Origin: a virus
Direction: 5' to 3' (one strand)
Length of the DNA: 37,988 bases
IMG/VR virus record: IMGVR_UViG_3300045959_000022
Location: 1 to 37,988 of that record
In this document: positions 8,499 to 16,045 of the stretch, one piece after another
Numbering within the stretch: position 1 is the stretch's first letter
Layout of the letters: the number at the start of each line of letters is the position of its first letter
Program-made: the position numbers and the translations under genes
The notes under the pieces: model-generated
The model's database searches: none
Seen by the model: the letters and a program-made list of their open reading frames with translations, nothing else
What the model was told of the DNA's origin: nothing

Positions 8499-9364
8499 TG
8501 ATGTTCTCCTTTTGATGGCAGCCGGATGCCGGACAATTCCAAAGCCTGCCGATAATCTACAGTGACTTCATCGCCAGCGCTGCCGCCAGCGCATCCTGCA
8601 ATTCGTTGTGTTGCGACCAAATATATATCGCCTGAATCCGATTTGACGAATTTTGCGTTTGGCGCCAGCGAATGATTGGTGAATCGACCGACCGGGGTGC
8701 GCATGCCATTGATGCGGGCTGGGGCAATAATTTCACCAGCCTCTGCCGGAGCGCTCAAGAACACGCCTTTGCCTTCGATAGGCGATGGCCGAATGGTGAC
8801 CTTAACGCCTTCGCCATCTGGCATTGGGATCTGGTCAGCTTCATTTTCTGACTGCTGCCTGACTGTTTCAGGACTAAATCCAGCCTGGTCAATCAACGCC
8901 AGAAAGTCCTTGCGGTCTTGCTGACGCGATTCTGACTGCGCTTGTTGGTTGGCATTGTGGTGTTCTTGCCACGCTGGGCTTTTATCAAGGAAGTGCGCCT
9001 CGAGCTTGTCGATGTCACGCTCGTCTGTGGCGTAGACATTCAGCCAAGTAGTTTCCTCGATCACGTAGCCGATCTTGCGCCCTGGTGGGCCAACAAAGAT
9101 CATGGGGGCGGTGAGCTCTTTCATCTTGCCGTCTTCGCCAAGAATGGCGACCTTTCCGGTCAACATGATGTTGAGCTGCTCAAAGCGCTGAGCGTGACCG
9201 ATGGCAAGGATACCTGCAGGAAGGGTGACCTCTCGCACGTAAGTGCCGGGTCCAAAGTGGTGAACCACCGGGCACTCAGCCTGTGGCATGTCGAGCATTA
9301 CCTGCTCAAGGCGGTCGACTTGCTCCGCCTGTGCAATTTCATGCTTTTCGACAAGTGCCAACAT
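8495..9364 (-). CDS. Cupin domain fused to SET-domain lysine methyltransferase
   Basis: 289-aa two-domain protein. Residues about 35-115 form a cupin-like beta-barrel (VREVTLPAGILAIGHAQRFE, then a LTGKVAIL turn). A Gln/Glu-rich linker (about 130-180) joins it to a SET domain at about 187-275. SET hallmarks are visible in order: GKGVFLSAPAEAGEII (198-213), RFTNHSLAPN (227-236), which matches the NHSxxPN cofactor/catalytic signature, and AGDEVTVDYRQAL (263-275), which matches the GEELTxDY signature. SET proteins transfer methyl groups from S-adenosylmethionine to lysines. The gene lies inside the virion block, coupled to an ejection-protein gene, so the protein may modify a virion or injected protein, or a host target (inference). 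There is no post-SET cysteine cluster. The SET call is strong; the substrate is unknown. Confidence 0.85.
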   Translation of the reverse strand: MLALVEKHEIAQAEQVDRLEQVMLDMPQAECPVVHHFGPGTYVREVTLPAGILAIGHAQRFEQLNIMLTGKVAILGEDGKMKELTAPMIFVGPPGRKIGYVIEETTWLNVYATDERDIDKLEAHFLDKSPAWQEHHNANQQAQSESRQQDRKDFLALIDQAGFSPETVRQQSENEADQIPMPDGEGVKVTIRPSPIEGKGVFLSAPAEAGEIIAPARINGMRTPVGRFTNHSLAPNAKFVKSDSGDIYLVATQRIAGCAGGSAGDEVTVDYRQALELSGIRLPSKGEHQ

Positions 9365-9448
9365 TCACGGTCTCCTTATTCAGGGTCAGTGAGCTGCTGG
9401 CTGCTCAAATGGCTCAGCACCTCTATTTTCCCACAAATTCACAACAGG

Positions 9449-9865
9449 TCAATCGTAGTCGTATCTATCTTCGTTGCAATCTTCCCAAGCCTGACAGGTG
9501 CGAAGGTTGTGGCAGATGAAGTCAAACTTCTTGCAGTAGCCACGGCCGCCTGCGTCAATGTCCCAGTCATTCAAGGGAATGCGCTCCATCTTGGCCTGCT
9601 TGAGTGGTCCGTTCTTGAAGTATTTACAGTTGGCGCACATCTGGCGCCGAGCCTCAGCCTCGGTCACATCCCATGCCTTAGCGATCTTTGACCAGAATGG
9701 CTTGTTTGCGCTTGGCTCAATGGATGGGTCTTCGGGTCCGAGCATCCAGTTGTCGATCACCATCTGGGTGTTCTTGCGATTTTGCGCCGTCGTGATGAAT
9801 GGCTCTTCGACTTCAATACCAGCGAAGCCTTCCACCATGACTTTGGGCATCTTGATGTAATCCAT
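9449..9865 (-). CDS. Cysteine-rich small phage protein
   Basis: 138-aa soluble protein. The C-terminal half has a CANCKYF pair, then GYCKKFDFICHNLRTCQAW, giving six cysteines arranged as could bind a metal ion or an iron-sulfur cluster; the acidic end EDCNEDRYDYD adds a seventh. The N-terminal half (MDYIKMPKVMVEGFAGIEVE) is unlike any enzyme I recognise. It sits between structural genes and has a strong Shine-Dalgarno (GGAGAAACCC on the minus strand just before the ATG). Proteins with this layout occur in aquatic phage genomes, but no function is known to me. Confidence 0.7.
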   Translation of the reverse strand: MDYIKMPKVMVEGFAGIEVEEPFITTAQNRKNTQMVIDNWMLGPEDPSIEPSANKPFWSKIAKAWDVTEAEARRQMCANCKYFKNGPLKQAKMERIPLNDWDIDAGGRGYCKKFDFICHNLRTCQAWEDCNEDRYDYD

Positions 9866-9877
9866 TAGGGTTTCTCC

Positions 9878-10213
9878 TTAGGTGATCTCACGGCCACTGG
9901 CGCGAATGGTCAAATCAGTTGCGGTGCTCGACAGCGTGCTGATGAAGCTGCCCGGATCAAGCACTTGGCCGACCAGCTCAGGGAAAGTATACGTCTCGCC
10001 TGGTGCGATGGCACGCGCATCGACGATCAAGTTGGCCACGCCAGCAGTGCCGCCAGACGTCACCAGATTGACGCTCAGCGTCTGGTTTGCCGTGCCAGTG
10101 TTGGTGGCCGTGAACTTGTCGATGATGGCGATCGCATTGGTCGCGGTGTATTGAGTGGTCTGCGAAGACTCAGCCTGCTTGGACCCGATGAGTTGTTTTG
10201 CGGTGACTGCCAT
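9878..10213 (-). CDS. Small beta-rich structural protein
   Basis: 111-aa protein starting MAVTAKQLIGSKQAESSQTT, chosen because this ATG at 10213 follows a Shine-Dalgarno (AAGGAGAAAACC) and the longer in-frame extension overlaps the next gene. The body has Thr/Ala/Val strands (FTATNTGTANQTLSVNLVTS) and ends in LTIRASGREIT, consistent with a small immunoglobulin-like or decoration-protein fold. It lies between the needle/fibre candidate and the Cys-rich gene. The exact role in the particle cannot be told. Confidence 0.65.
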   Translation of the reverse strand: MAVTAKQLIGSKQAESSQTTQYTATNAIAIIDKFTATNTGTANQTLSVNLVTSGGTAGVANLIVDARAIAPGETYTFPELVGQVLDPGSFISTLSSTATDLTIRASGREIT

Positions 10214-10223
10214 GGTTTTCTCC

Positions 10224-11513
10224 TTACTGTTGGACTTGGGTGACGGACAAGACAATGGCAGGCGCATCTGGCGCAAAGGCCGTGGGTGCCACGTTGTCGA
10301 TTGTCACATTGGTGTTGCTGGCCGCAAAGGCAAACTCGACGTAATCGTTCGCTGCCATTGACACGGATTCAGAGATTGTTGCTGTGCCATAGCCAAGGTT
10401 GACGGATACGATTCGCGCAGAGTTTGGAATGGCTGTGCCGTTTTTCTTCATCCAAAGCCAGACGTTTTTCGTCACAATGCCAGTGTCTGTAATTTGAAAA
10501 GTTGCATCAAATTTGTAGAGACCAGACTCTGGAACTACGATCCGGCTTGTCGGTGTGCCGATGGTCACGCCGTTGCTGATCTGCGTGTTGTCGAAGGTCA
10601 GCAGGTATTCCGTATTGACCAAAGCCGGAGTCTGGTCTGTGGTCTTGGTGAAAACGCCGTAATACTTCATCTGCTCGATGGTCGGGCGCACAAAGATCAC
10701 GCCAGCCGATGCGTCGGACACGATGCAGGCCGCCAGCGGGATGACGTTGTCTGGGGCTGTTGGCTTTACGTTGGTCAGCGCTCCGGCAGTTGTCGGGCTG
10801 GCATAGAGAATGTCGCCTGCGCTGAATGCGCTGGTGTCCAAGTCACGCACGAAGCCCCATGTGGTGCAGTAGCCCTTCTCGCCGCTGTCTGGAAGGTCAT
10901 GGGTCATCACGCCAAGGATGTAGAGCGATGGGCTTGTGCCGTCAGCAAGGTACGGGGCCACCAGCAGGGCATTGGCAGTCGCACCAGCAAAGCCCACCAC
11001 CGAGCCATTCGGGATGGTCGAGCCTGTCGTATTGCCGACACGGGCATAGACCTCTTGACCGACCTGTTGCGTGACGCCATAGTCCATGCCGATGTTCAAG
11101 GTTTGGTCGGTCTCATCCCAGCCAAGACGACGGATACGCGAGACAAAGTCAGCCGTGTTCAGGTCAATGTAGTCCGTTGCCGTCGAGTTGTTGTTCTCGA
11201 TGACTGGGGCTGTGCTAAGCAGATCCAGAGCTTTGGCAATGCAGCCAAGGGTATCCAATGCCTGGATAGCCTTTTGATCTGCGTTGCCTGCATTGATCGC
11301 CGCATCTTTCGAGAGCCTGACAATCTGCGCCAGTGCCTCATTGGCCTCTGCACTCGCATTGCCTGCGTTGATGCTGATGCCTGTGGTGTCGCTCGCAGGA
11401 GCCACCTCGTCGGCAACAGCAAAGAGTTTCTCAAACTGCTTGATCTGCTCAAAATTCTTGAGAAATGTTGCAAGTTGATCTCGAGTGAGGTTTAGCTTTT
11501 GCGTCGTGGCCAT
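10224..11513 (-). CDS. Virion fibre/needle candidate with C1q/TNF-like C-terminal domain
   Basis: 429-aa protein encoded directly downstream of the gp10-like gene, the position of the tail needle (gp26) in P22. Residues 1-115 are helical and Asn/Ala-rich, suitable for a trimeric stalk. Residues about 120-290 hold a beta-rich fibre domain (QVGQEVYARVGNTTGSTIPN). The last ~130 residues (GVFTKTTDQTPALVNTEYLL, SGLYKFDATFQITDTG, MAANDYVEFAFAASNTNV) match the pattern of C1q/TNF-like jelly-roll knobs. Sf6-type needles end in such a knob, so a needle role is possible. A head fibre is the main alternative. Confidence 0.65.
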   Translation of the reverse strand: MATTQKLNLTRDQLATFLKNFEQIKQFEKLFAVADEVAPASDTTGISINAGNASAEANEALAQIVRLSKDAAINAGNADQKAIQALDTLGCIAKALDLLSTAPVIENNNSTATDYIDLNTADFVSRIRRLGWDETDQTLNIGMDYGVTQQVGQEVYARVGNTTGSTIPNGSVVGFAGATANALLVAPYLADGTSPSLYILGVMTHDLPDSGEKGYCTTWGFVRDLDTSAFSAGDILYASPTTAGALTNVKPTAPDNVIPLAACIVSDASAGVIFVRPTIEQMKYYGVFTKTTDQTPALVNTEYLLTFDNTQISNGVTIGTPTSRIVVPESGLYKFDATFQITDTGIVTKNVWLWMKKNGTAIPNSARIVSVNLGYGTATISESVSMAANDYVEFAFAASNTNVTIDNVAPTAFAPDAPAIVLSVTQVQQ

Positions 11514-11515
11514 GG

Positions 11516-12916
11516 TCAGTACACCAAAGGTTCAAGTTGCGCCTCAAGACGGGCAAAAGACATGTGCGCCTGCGTGTCGCCACGGAAACGCTGGATGCGC
11601 CAGTTGCGCATGTGGCCCTGCTGAAACCAGACCAGACGCTTGCGCGTGTTGCCAGTGGTGCCGACCCGAATCGGGCGGTCTTGGCTCCAGCTCAGACCAT
11701 CGAGCGAGTAGCTGGTGGTGATGATCGGATCGATGCCAAGCGCCAAACGACCAGGCAGCGCGACCAGCTCGAGCTCGTTGAAAATGGCGCCATTGCCTTC
11801 GTTGTAGACGATGTTGGTGCCAAACTCCCAGCGCACATTCTGACCCCAGTGCGTGCTGATTGTGTCGTCAAGATAGCCGATGGCGTTGGATGTTGGGTCA
11901 GCAATCAGCCATTTGTCGTATGCCCAGACGTAGCTGCAGGCGCGGTACTTCGAAAAGCCTGCCAGCGCAGTGGTTAGGGTAAACCATACCTGCTCGCCAA
12001 GTGCCTCGGATGCCGCAGCATCGTAGACCAGCGTGCGGTCTGGCAGGTTGACGTACAAGTAGCGGTGATTGCGGTCGCTGCGAGCCTCAAGATTAACCAG
12101 GGACAGCTGCGCCTCGGTGTATTGCAGCAGGATCTCGTCGATCTCCTGCGTGCTGATCTTTTGCGCGGTTGCGTTTGCGCCAAGGTAAATGCCTGGCGCT
12201 TCGTTGCGGCCGCTACCCATGAAGGCAATCGTCTCGAGGAAAACACAGCACGCCTTGGTGCCGAGCACGCCCTTGGTGATCTGAGCACCTTCGATACGCT
12301 GGAAAGGGAAAAACTCGCCCCCGATGTTGTCGAACACCTCAATGGTGTAGCGGTTGAGCGCATAGACCTCGTTGCGCAGCTTCAGCAGTGCAACCACTGG
12401 ATCTGGGTCTACCTCGGAGCTGCCGTACTTCAGCGGATTAACTTGGGTCGGGTCTGTGAGCTCAGTCACCACCAAAAACTCGCCGTCGGTGGTCATGAAG
12501 TAGCCGTCCACCCAGACCACGTCCAATGCAATGCCCAGATCGGGGTCAGTGACTTGCGTGAGCGTTGTTTTGTCCCAGTAATACAAACGACCGCCAGATG
12601 TGATGGCCAAACGGTCAAAACTGTAATCCATCGAGACCAAGCCACCGCTGCCAACGTCACCTAGCACGGTCACTGCGCCATCGCTGGCCACCGAGACCAG
12701 CTTGGTGCCCATCACACGATAGCAGACGCCATCCCAGTTGATGCCGCAGCGGTTGATGCCTGGACCCGTGCCGTTGGCCACAATCCCTTCACCAGGACGC
12801 AAAAAGCCGTTGCTGATGCCAGTCTTTTTTGGCACAGGCATCAGATTGACCGGGTAGCTGGTGCGCAGCTCCGGCTGGTTGTCCGTGTAGATGCCGTTCA
12901 AAATAGGGATTTGCAT
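11516..12916 (-). CDS. P22 gp10-like tail accessory / packaged-DNA stabilisation protein
   Basis: 466-aa protein close in length to P22 gp10 (472 aa), with the N-terminal signature of that family (MQIPILNGIYTDNQPELRTS, then YPVNLMPVPKK). It continues with a propeller-like series of short beta segments (YSFDRLAITSGGRLYYWD, VVWVDGYFMTTDGEFLVVTE, IEVFDNIGGEFFPFQRIEGA). Family members form a hexameric ring that extends the portal tail and holds DNA in after packaging. It follows the 95-aa basic protein by 3 bp and precedes the needle/fibre candidate by 2 bp. Confidence 0.9.
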   Translation of the reverse strand: MQIPILNGIYTDNQPELRTSYPVNLMPVPKKTGISNGFLRPGEGIVANGTGPGINRCGINWDGVCYRVMGTKLVSVASDGAVTVLGDVGSGGLVSMDYSFDRLAITSGGRLYYWDKTTLTQVTDPDLGIALDVVWVDGYFMTTDGEFLVVTELTDPTQVNPLKYGSSEVDPDPVVALLKLRNEVYALNRYTIEVFDNIGGEFFPFQRIEGAQITKGVLGTKACCVFLETIAFMGSGRNEAPGIYLGANATAQKISTQEIDEILLQYTEAQLSLVNLEARSDRNHRYLYVNLPDRTLVYDAAASEALGEQVWFTLTTALAGFSKYRACSYVWAYDKWLIADPTSNAIGYLDDTISTHWGQNVRWEFGTNIVYNEGNGAIFNELELVALPGRLALGIDPIITTSYSLDGLSWSQDRPIRVGTTGNTRKRLVWFQQGHMRNWRIQRFRGDTQAHMSFARLEAQLEPLVY

Positions 12917-12919
12917 GGC

Positions 12920-13207
12920 TTACCACTTTTCCTTGTCGGCCCAGTAGGCCGCGCTCATTTTGCCCTTGGCAATGTTCTTGGCGTGTCTGGCTTTGAACGA
13001 CTCACGCCGTGCCTTGGCAGCCTTGGATTCGCCTTCGCGCTTCGGAGACCCTTTCACGCCTTGCTGGCCGAATCGGATCGTCTTGACCTTGTCGCCTTCC
13101 TTAGCCACCACAACGTGTGACTTTTTCGGGTGGCTCGGTGTGCGCTTGGGCTTGTTGTAGCCCTCAACGCCCACACGAGCCAGACGAGGATCCTTCTTGG
13201 CCGCCAT
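12920..13207 (-). CDS. Small basic conserved phage protein (DUF6321-like)
   Basis: 95-aa, strongly basic protein with RTPSHPKKSHVVVAKEGDKV and IRFGQQGVKGSPKREGESKA blocks, followed by ARRESFKARHAKNI and a Trp-containing end. This block is recognisable in a widespread small family of phage and virus proteins (I recall it as DUF6321; name not verified). The biochemical role is unknown. Its basic character and position among tail-completion genes suggest a DNA- or particle-associated protein (inference). Confidence 0.75.
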   Translation of the reverse strand: MAAKKDPRLARVGVEGYNKPKRTPSHPKKSHVVVAKEGDKVKTIRFGQQGVKGSPKREGESKAAKARRESFKARHAKNIAKGKMSAAYWADKEKW

Positions 13208-13209
13208 GG

Positions 13210-14397
13210 TTAGAAGCTGACCGTCAGTTTGTACGCTTCGAGCTTGACCAGGTTGTTGGCCGCTGCAGGCTGCGCAGTGAATGTGAAGGCTTGGTCAACT
13301 GTTGCGTCCACAGTCAGCACCACATTTGCGCCAGTGGACAAGCCATGACCGACCTGATTGGCCGCGTTGCTGATGATCTGAGAGCTGCCACGGTTGCACA
13401 TGAGCTTTTGAGCGCAGGCGCTTGCGTTGTTGGCTGCACTGACAGCCATGAGCACACCGCCCCCATAGGTCATGCCGATATTCTTGGCCGTTGCGCTGTT
13501 GGTCAGGGTATAGAGCGCATCGATCTCGATGCCTCCGCCAACGCCCATGGACCAGCCAGGAATGGTAACAGTGGCCAGGGTCACAGCTGTATTTGCCACA
13601 GCCACAACAGGAACACCGTACCAAACCAATGCGGTCTGGGTGCCGGACTGCGTGCCGCTGGTGGTAATGGCTGCGCCGCCTGCGGTTGCAGAGACGGTGA
13701 AAGTGTTGGCCGAGAGCACTTCCTTGACATAGTAGGTCGTGTTGATAGCCAAGCCAGTTGGCAATGCGCCAGTGGTGGTGAATCGGATCGTGTCGTTGAC
13801 CGACAGGCCGTGATTGGTCCAAGTCACTACGCCAGGCGCAGCAATGGTGATGGTCACAGTGGCGTCGATGTAAGGCAGATCGATGGTCACCTCATCGGTG
13901 GCCGTGTCTGCGTCCAAGACTTCATAAAATCCGGTGGCAGCCGTGCCGCCAGTCCAAGTGATGTACAAATCATTGCCCTGAGCCACTGCGTTTGTCAGGT
14001 CGTGCACACCTGCGCTGACCAGCTTCACGTTGCCAGCGTCATCAGCATAAGTCAGGGTAGTGAAAGTTGCAGCGGGTTGCACCAAGCTGATGGGCTCAAG
14101 GCTGCCAAGCACTAGCGCAGGGAAACCGCGCAGTTTGGGCTGAGCTCCGATGTCGTATTCGACCCTTGAGTTGCGGCTTGCAATGCGAATGGTGCGGTCT
14201 TGAATGTAAGGTCCAAAGGTCTGGGCGCTGTTCGACAGAGTGGCCAGCGTAGTGTAAATCCACGACTGCGCTTTTGGGTCTGCTGTTTTGATCTGAACGA
14301 CAGCAGGCTCGTTGCCGATGTTGCCGATGCTGATGTATTCGCCAGCAGGGACGATCACATCGACTTCGCTTGATGTCACACTTGGTTGAATAAACAT
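13210..14397 (-). CDS. Beta-rich virion structural protein with FCCH-like module
   Basis: 395-aa beta-rich protein. N-terminus: EVDVIVPAGEYISIGNIGNE. Middle (about residues 185-250): TWTNHGLSVNDTIRFTTTG, then INTTYYVKEVLSANTFTVSA, a module that recurs in many phage tail and neck proteins and resembles the FCCH/beta-barrel repeat. The C-terminal ~130 residues are Ala/Asn-rich and likely beta-structured (MGVGGGIEIDALYTLTN). It lies between the gp4-like and gp10-like genes, so it is probably a neck, tail-tube or decoration protein. No precise homolog is evident. Confidence 0.65.
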   Translation of the reverse strand: MFIQPSVTSSEVDVIVPAGEYISIGNIGNEPAVVQIKTADPKAQSWIYTTLATLSNSAQTFGPYIQDRTIRIASRNSRVEYDIGAQPKLRGFPALVLGSLEPISLVQPAATFTTLTYADDAGNVKLVSAGVHDLTNAVAQGNDLYITWTGGTAATGFYEVLDADTATDEVTIDLPYIDATVTITIAAPGVVTWTNHGLSVNDTIRFTTTGALPTGLAINTTYYVKEVLSANTFTVSATAGGAAITTSGTQSGTQTALVWYGVPVVAVANTAVTLATVTIPGWSMGVGGGIEIDALYTLTNSATAKNIGMTYGGGVLMAVSAANNASACAQKLMCNRGSSQIISNAANQVGHGLSTGANVVLTVDATVDQAFTFTAQPAAANNLVKLEAYKLTVSF

Positions 14398-14418
14398 GAT
14401 GATCTCCTGTTGGTTGAT

Positions 14419-14874
14419 TTAAGCGATCCGATACCAACTATTGGTCGCCTGCACATAGCGCATGCGGAAAAACTCCTCAGCCAGCAATGTAGTAGGTGCG
14501 CCATAAACGTTGGCAGCTCCATTCGGAGCCAAAGTAAACGCCGTGATTTCCTGCGTGGTTGTCACAAGCACTTCGGTGCCATCAGGAGTGCCAGTGTTCA
14601 AAGGCAGCGTGATCGTTCCAGAGGCCAGCGTGCCAGCAGGCTGGATCACCATCCACTGCTGCTGTGCAACAGGAGTTGGCACAGGTTGGTTGAACCCAGT
14701 GCCGGGCGTGTAAAGGTTGGTGGCCAGCGTCGGGCTTGCAAAAGCCGTCTGGAAGTAGGTCAGCAGAGCGCTGATCGGCAGACGCCGTGCGTCACCATTG
14801 TTTGGCGTGTAAACAGCAAGCTGATCGCCGCCAGATACATTTGAAACCAGTGGGAGTTGGTAAATCTGAGGCAT
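14419..14874 (-). CDS. Small virion-associated protein
   Basis: 151-aa protein starting MPQIYQLPLVSNVSGGDQLA with an RRLPISALLTYFQ helix, followed by beta-rich segments and ending FFRMRYVQATNSWYRIA. This N-terminal pattern (short Gln/Pro leader, SGGDQ, RRxxISxLLxYxQ) is common in short tail proteins of podovirus-type phages. It lies 11 bp upstream of the gp4-like gene's end and is transcribed in the same direction. It is likely a minor structural component; function unknown. Confidence 0.65.
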   Translation of the reverse strand: MPQIYQLPLVSNVSGGDQLAVYTPNNGDARRLPISALLTYFQTAFASPTLATNLYTPGTGFNQPVPTPVAQQQWMVIQPAGTLASGTITLPLNTGTPDGTEVLVTTTQEITAFTLAPNGAANVYGAPTTLLAEEFFRMRYVQATNSWYRIA

Positions 14875-14885
14875 GACTTGCTCCT

Positions 14886-15368
14886 TCAGTTTAATTCGAT
14901 CGGACCGTCATAGCCTGCCAACACAGGGTCGACAGGAGGACGGAGAAATGGGTCGTCTTGCACGCGCCATGGCTTGTTGCCAGCGCCAGCAGGTAGCGTG
15001 CCGGGGAATTGCTGCTCGTTTGGTTTGGTCGCACGCGACAGAATGGTGTTGTAGCTCTCTTTGGCCACAGCCTTGGTCTCGGGCATCACCTGCTTGCCGT
15101 AGCTTGGCGCAAGACGCACTGCCAGATTGGTGATGATCGCTTGGTTGGCAGAGTCCGGCACCTCGGAAGGTTGATCTAGGTCACTGTCCTGAGGACTGCC
15201 TGGCAGCGGGTAACCGAGCCGGATTCCCTTGCCGTTCCAGTCGGCCATCATGGCGTCCAGCCTGCGCATGGCAGACTGCAGTTGCTCAGGCTGAAGGTCG
15301 AACACATAAGACGCAAGGCCGATCTCTTCGAGCGCTGCCGTCACAAATTGGCGCTTGCTGTATCCCAT
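14886..15368 (-). CDS. P22 gp4-like tail accessory factor (head completion)
   Basis: 160-aa protein, close to P22 gp4 (166 aa), with the family start MGYSKRQFVTAALEEIGLAS, then LQPEQLQSAMRRLDAMMADW and a C-terminal PFLRPPVDPVLAGYDGPIEL stretch. Family members bind the portal ring and provide the platform for gp10 and the tailspike. P22 gp4 is also reported to have muralytic activity; I do not see a clear catalytic motif here. Its location, upstream in transcription order of gp10 and downstream of coat, matches P22. Confidence 0.88.
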   Translation of the reverse strand: MGYSKRQFVTAALEEIGLASYVFDLQPEQLQSAMRRLDAMMADWNGKGIRLGYPLPGSPQDSDLDQPSEVPDSANQAIITNLAVRLAPSYGKQVMPETKAVAKESYNTILSRATKPNEQQFPGTLPAGAGNKPWRVQDDPFLRPPVDPVLAGYDGPIELN

Positions 15369-15369
15369 G

Positions 15370-15660
15370 TCAGCCTCCGATCGCTTCGTTGATCATCGCC
15401 AGCAGTTTCTCATCGCTGGTGCGTTTTGTGAATTTTAATCCGAGCTCCTTGGCTTTTTCGACCATTTCGAGCCGGGTCGGTGCTTCGTTGTCAGCCGGGA
15501 CATCAATGACTTCCTCTGCGGCCAGCTCTACTGGCTGAGCTTGGAGCGCATGCTCTCTTAGCAAACGACGATTGATGCCATCAATGGGCTTGGATGGCTT
15601 GCGAATCCGGGTAGGCTTTTTGCCCTTGCGGTACTTGGGCATCAAAATCACTGGTTCCAT
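15370..15660 (-). CDS. Small protein with C-terminal HeH/LEM-like motif
   Basis: 96-aa protein: an N-terminal basic region (MPKYRKGKKPTRIRKPSKP), an acidic Pro/Ala/Glu linker, and a C-terminal helix-extended-loop-helix-like segment (TRLEMVEKAKELGLKFTKRT, then SDEKLLAMINEAI). HeH/Rho-N-like motifs are frequently found at the ends of phage head-tail or packaging proteins and may bind nucleic acid or protein partners. Its ATG at 15660 shares bases with the TAA of the upstream small gene, so the two are coupled. Function unknown. Confidence 0.65.
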   Translation of the reverse strand: MEPVILMPKYRKGKKPTRIRKPSKPIDGINRRLLREHALQAQPVELAAEEVIDVPADNEAPTRLEMVEKAKELGLKFTKRTSDEKLLAMINEAIGG

Positions 15661-15827
15661 TACTTTGCCTTCTTCTTAGCTGTCTTGGCTGATGCCTTGA
15701 AGGCAGCAGCAGTTGGAGCGCCTTTTGTGCCAGGCTTGCGCATGCGCTCGGGAGTCTTGCCTTCAGCCTTTTGTCGCTCAATGCGCTTGCGCTTGGCGTG
15801 GATGTTGGCGTACAGACCCTTTTTCAT
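15660..15827 (-). CDS. Small basic protein, 55 aa
   Basis: Short gene read directly from the minus strand: 55 codons starting MKKGLYANIHAKRKRIERQK, then MRKPGTKGAPTAAAFKASAK and a Lys-rich end. The MKKGLYxNIHAKRKRI start is a recurrent signature of tiny basic proteins in aquatic and podovirus-like phages. The start ATG lies inside the TGA of the preceding gene (ATGA) and its TAA overlaps the next ATG (TAATG), a strong sign of real coupled translation. It lies between coat and gp4 and may be a DNA-condensing or head-associated peptide (inference). Confidence 0.75.
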   Translation of the reverse strand: MKKGLYANIHAKRKRIERQKAEGKTPERMRKPGTKGAPTAAAFKASAKTAKKKAK

Positions 15828-15994
15828 TTCTTGGCCTTCTTAGGCGCCTTGCTTGGCTTGCCTGCAGCCTTGGCAGCTTTGCGGGCCACGTTCAAAGCGA
15901 TGGCCACAGCCTGCTTGCGCGGACGTCCAGCTTTCTCTTCCATCTTGATGTTCTTGCCGATGGACTTGCTTGAGTAACCTTTTTTCAGTGGCAT
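15824..15994 (-). CDS. Small basic protein, 56 aa (DUF6496-like)
   Basis: 56-codon gene beginning MPLKKGYSSKSIGKNIKMEE, followed by KAGRPRKQAVAIALNVARKA and a Lys/Ala-rich tail. The MPLKKGYS...GRPxKQAVAIAL pattern is a familiar conserved phage protein family (I recall it as DUF6496; not verified). A Shine-Dalgarno (AGGAGACTGAA) precedes the ATG. It is the first gene after the coat-protein terminator and couples through ATGA to the next small basic gene. Role unknown. Confidence 0.75.
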   Translation of the reverse strand: MPLKKGYSSKSIGKNIKMEEKAGRPRKQAVAIALNVARKAAKAAGKPSKAPKKAKK

Positions 15995-16011
15995 TTCAGT
16001 CTCCTATGGAG

Positions 16012-16032
16012 AAAGGGGAGCCGAAGCCCCCC
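16012..16032 (-). terminator. Rho-independent terminator after coat gene
   Basis: On the minus strand, 13 bp after the coat-protein stop, a GGGGGGC-TTCG-GCTCCCC hairpin (7 bp including one G-T pair, closing a C(UUCG)G tetraloop) is followed by TTTCT. The UUCG loop and GC stem are textbook features; the U-tract is short, so termination may be partial. That would let coat be made in excess of downstream tail genes. Confidence 0.65.
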
Positions 16033-16045
16033 AGTCCTTTTCAGC

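Noticed and set aside
10494-11495. Plus-strand frame of 333 codons opposite the needle/fibre candidate
   Set aside because: Shadow frame: odd composition (Cys/His/Arg-rich), no recognisable motif, while the minus-strand gene has clear beta-domain character and fits the operon.
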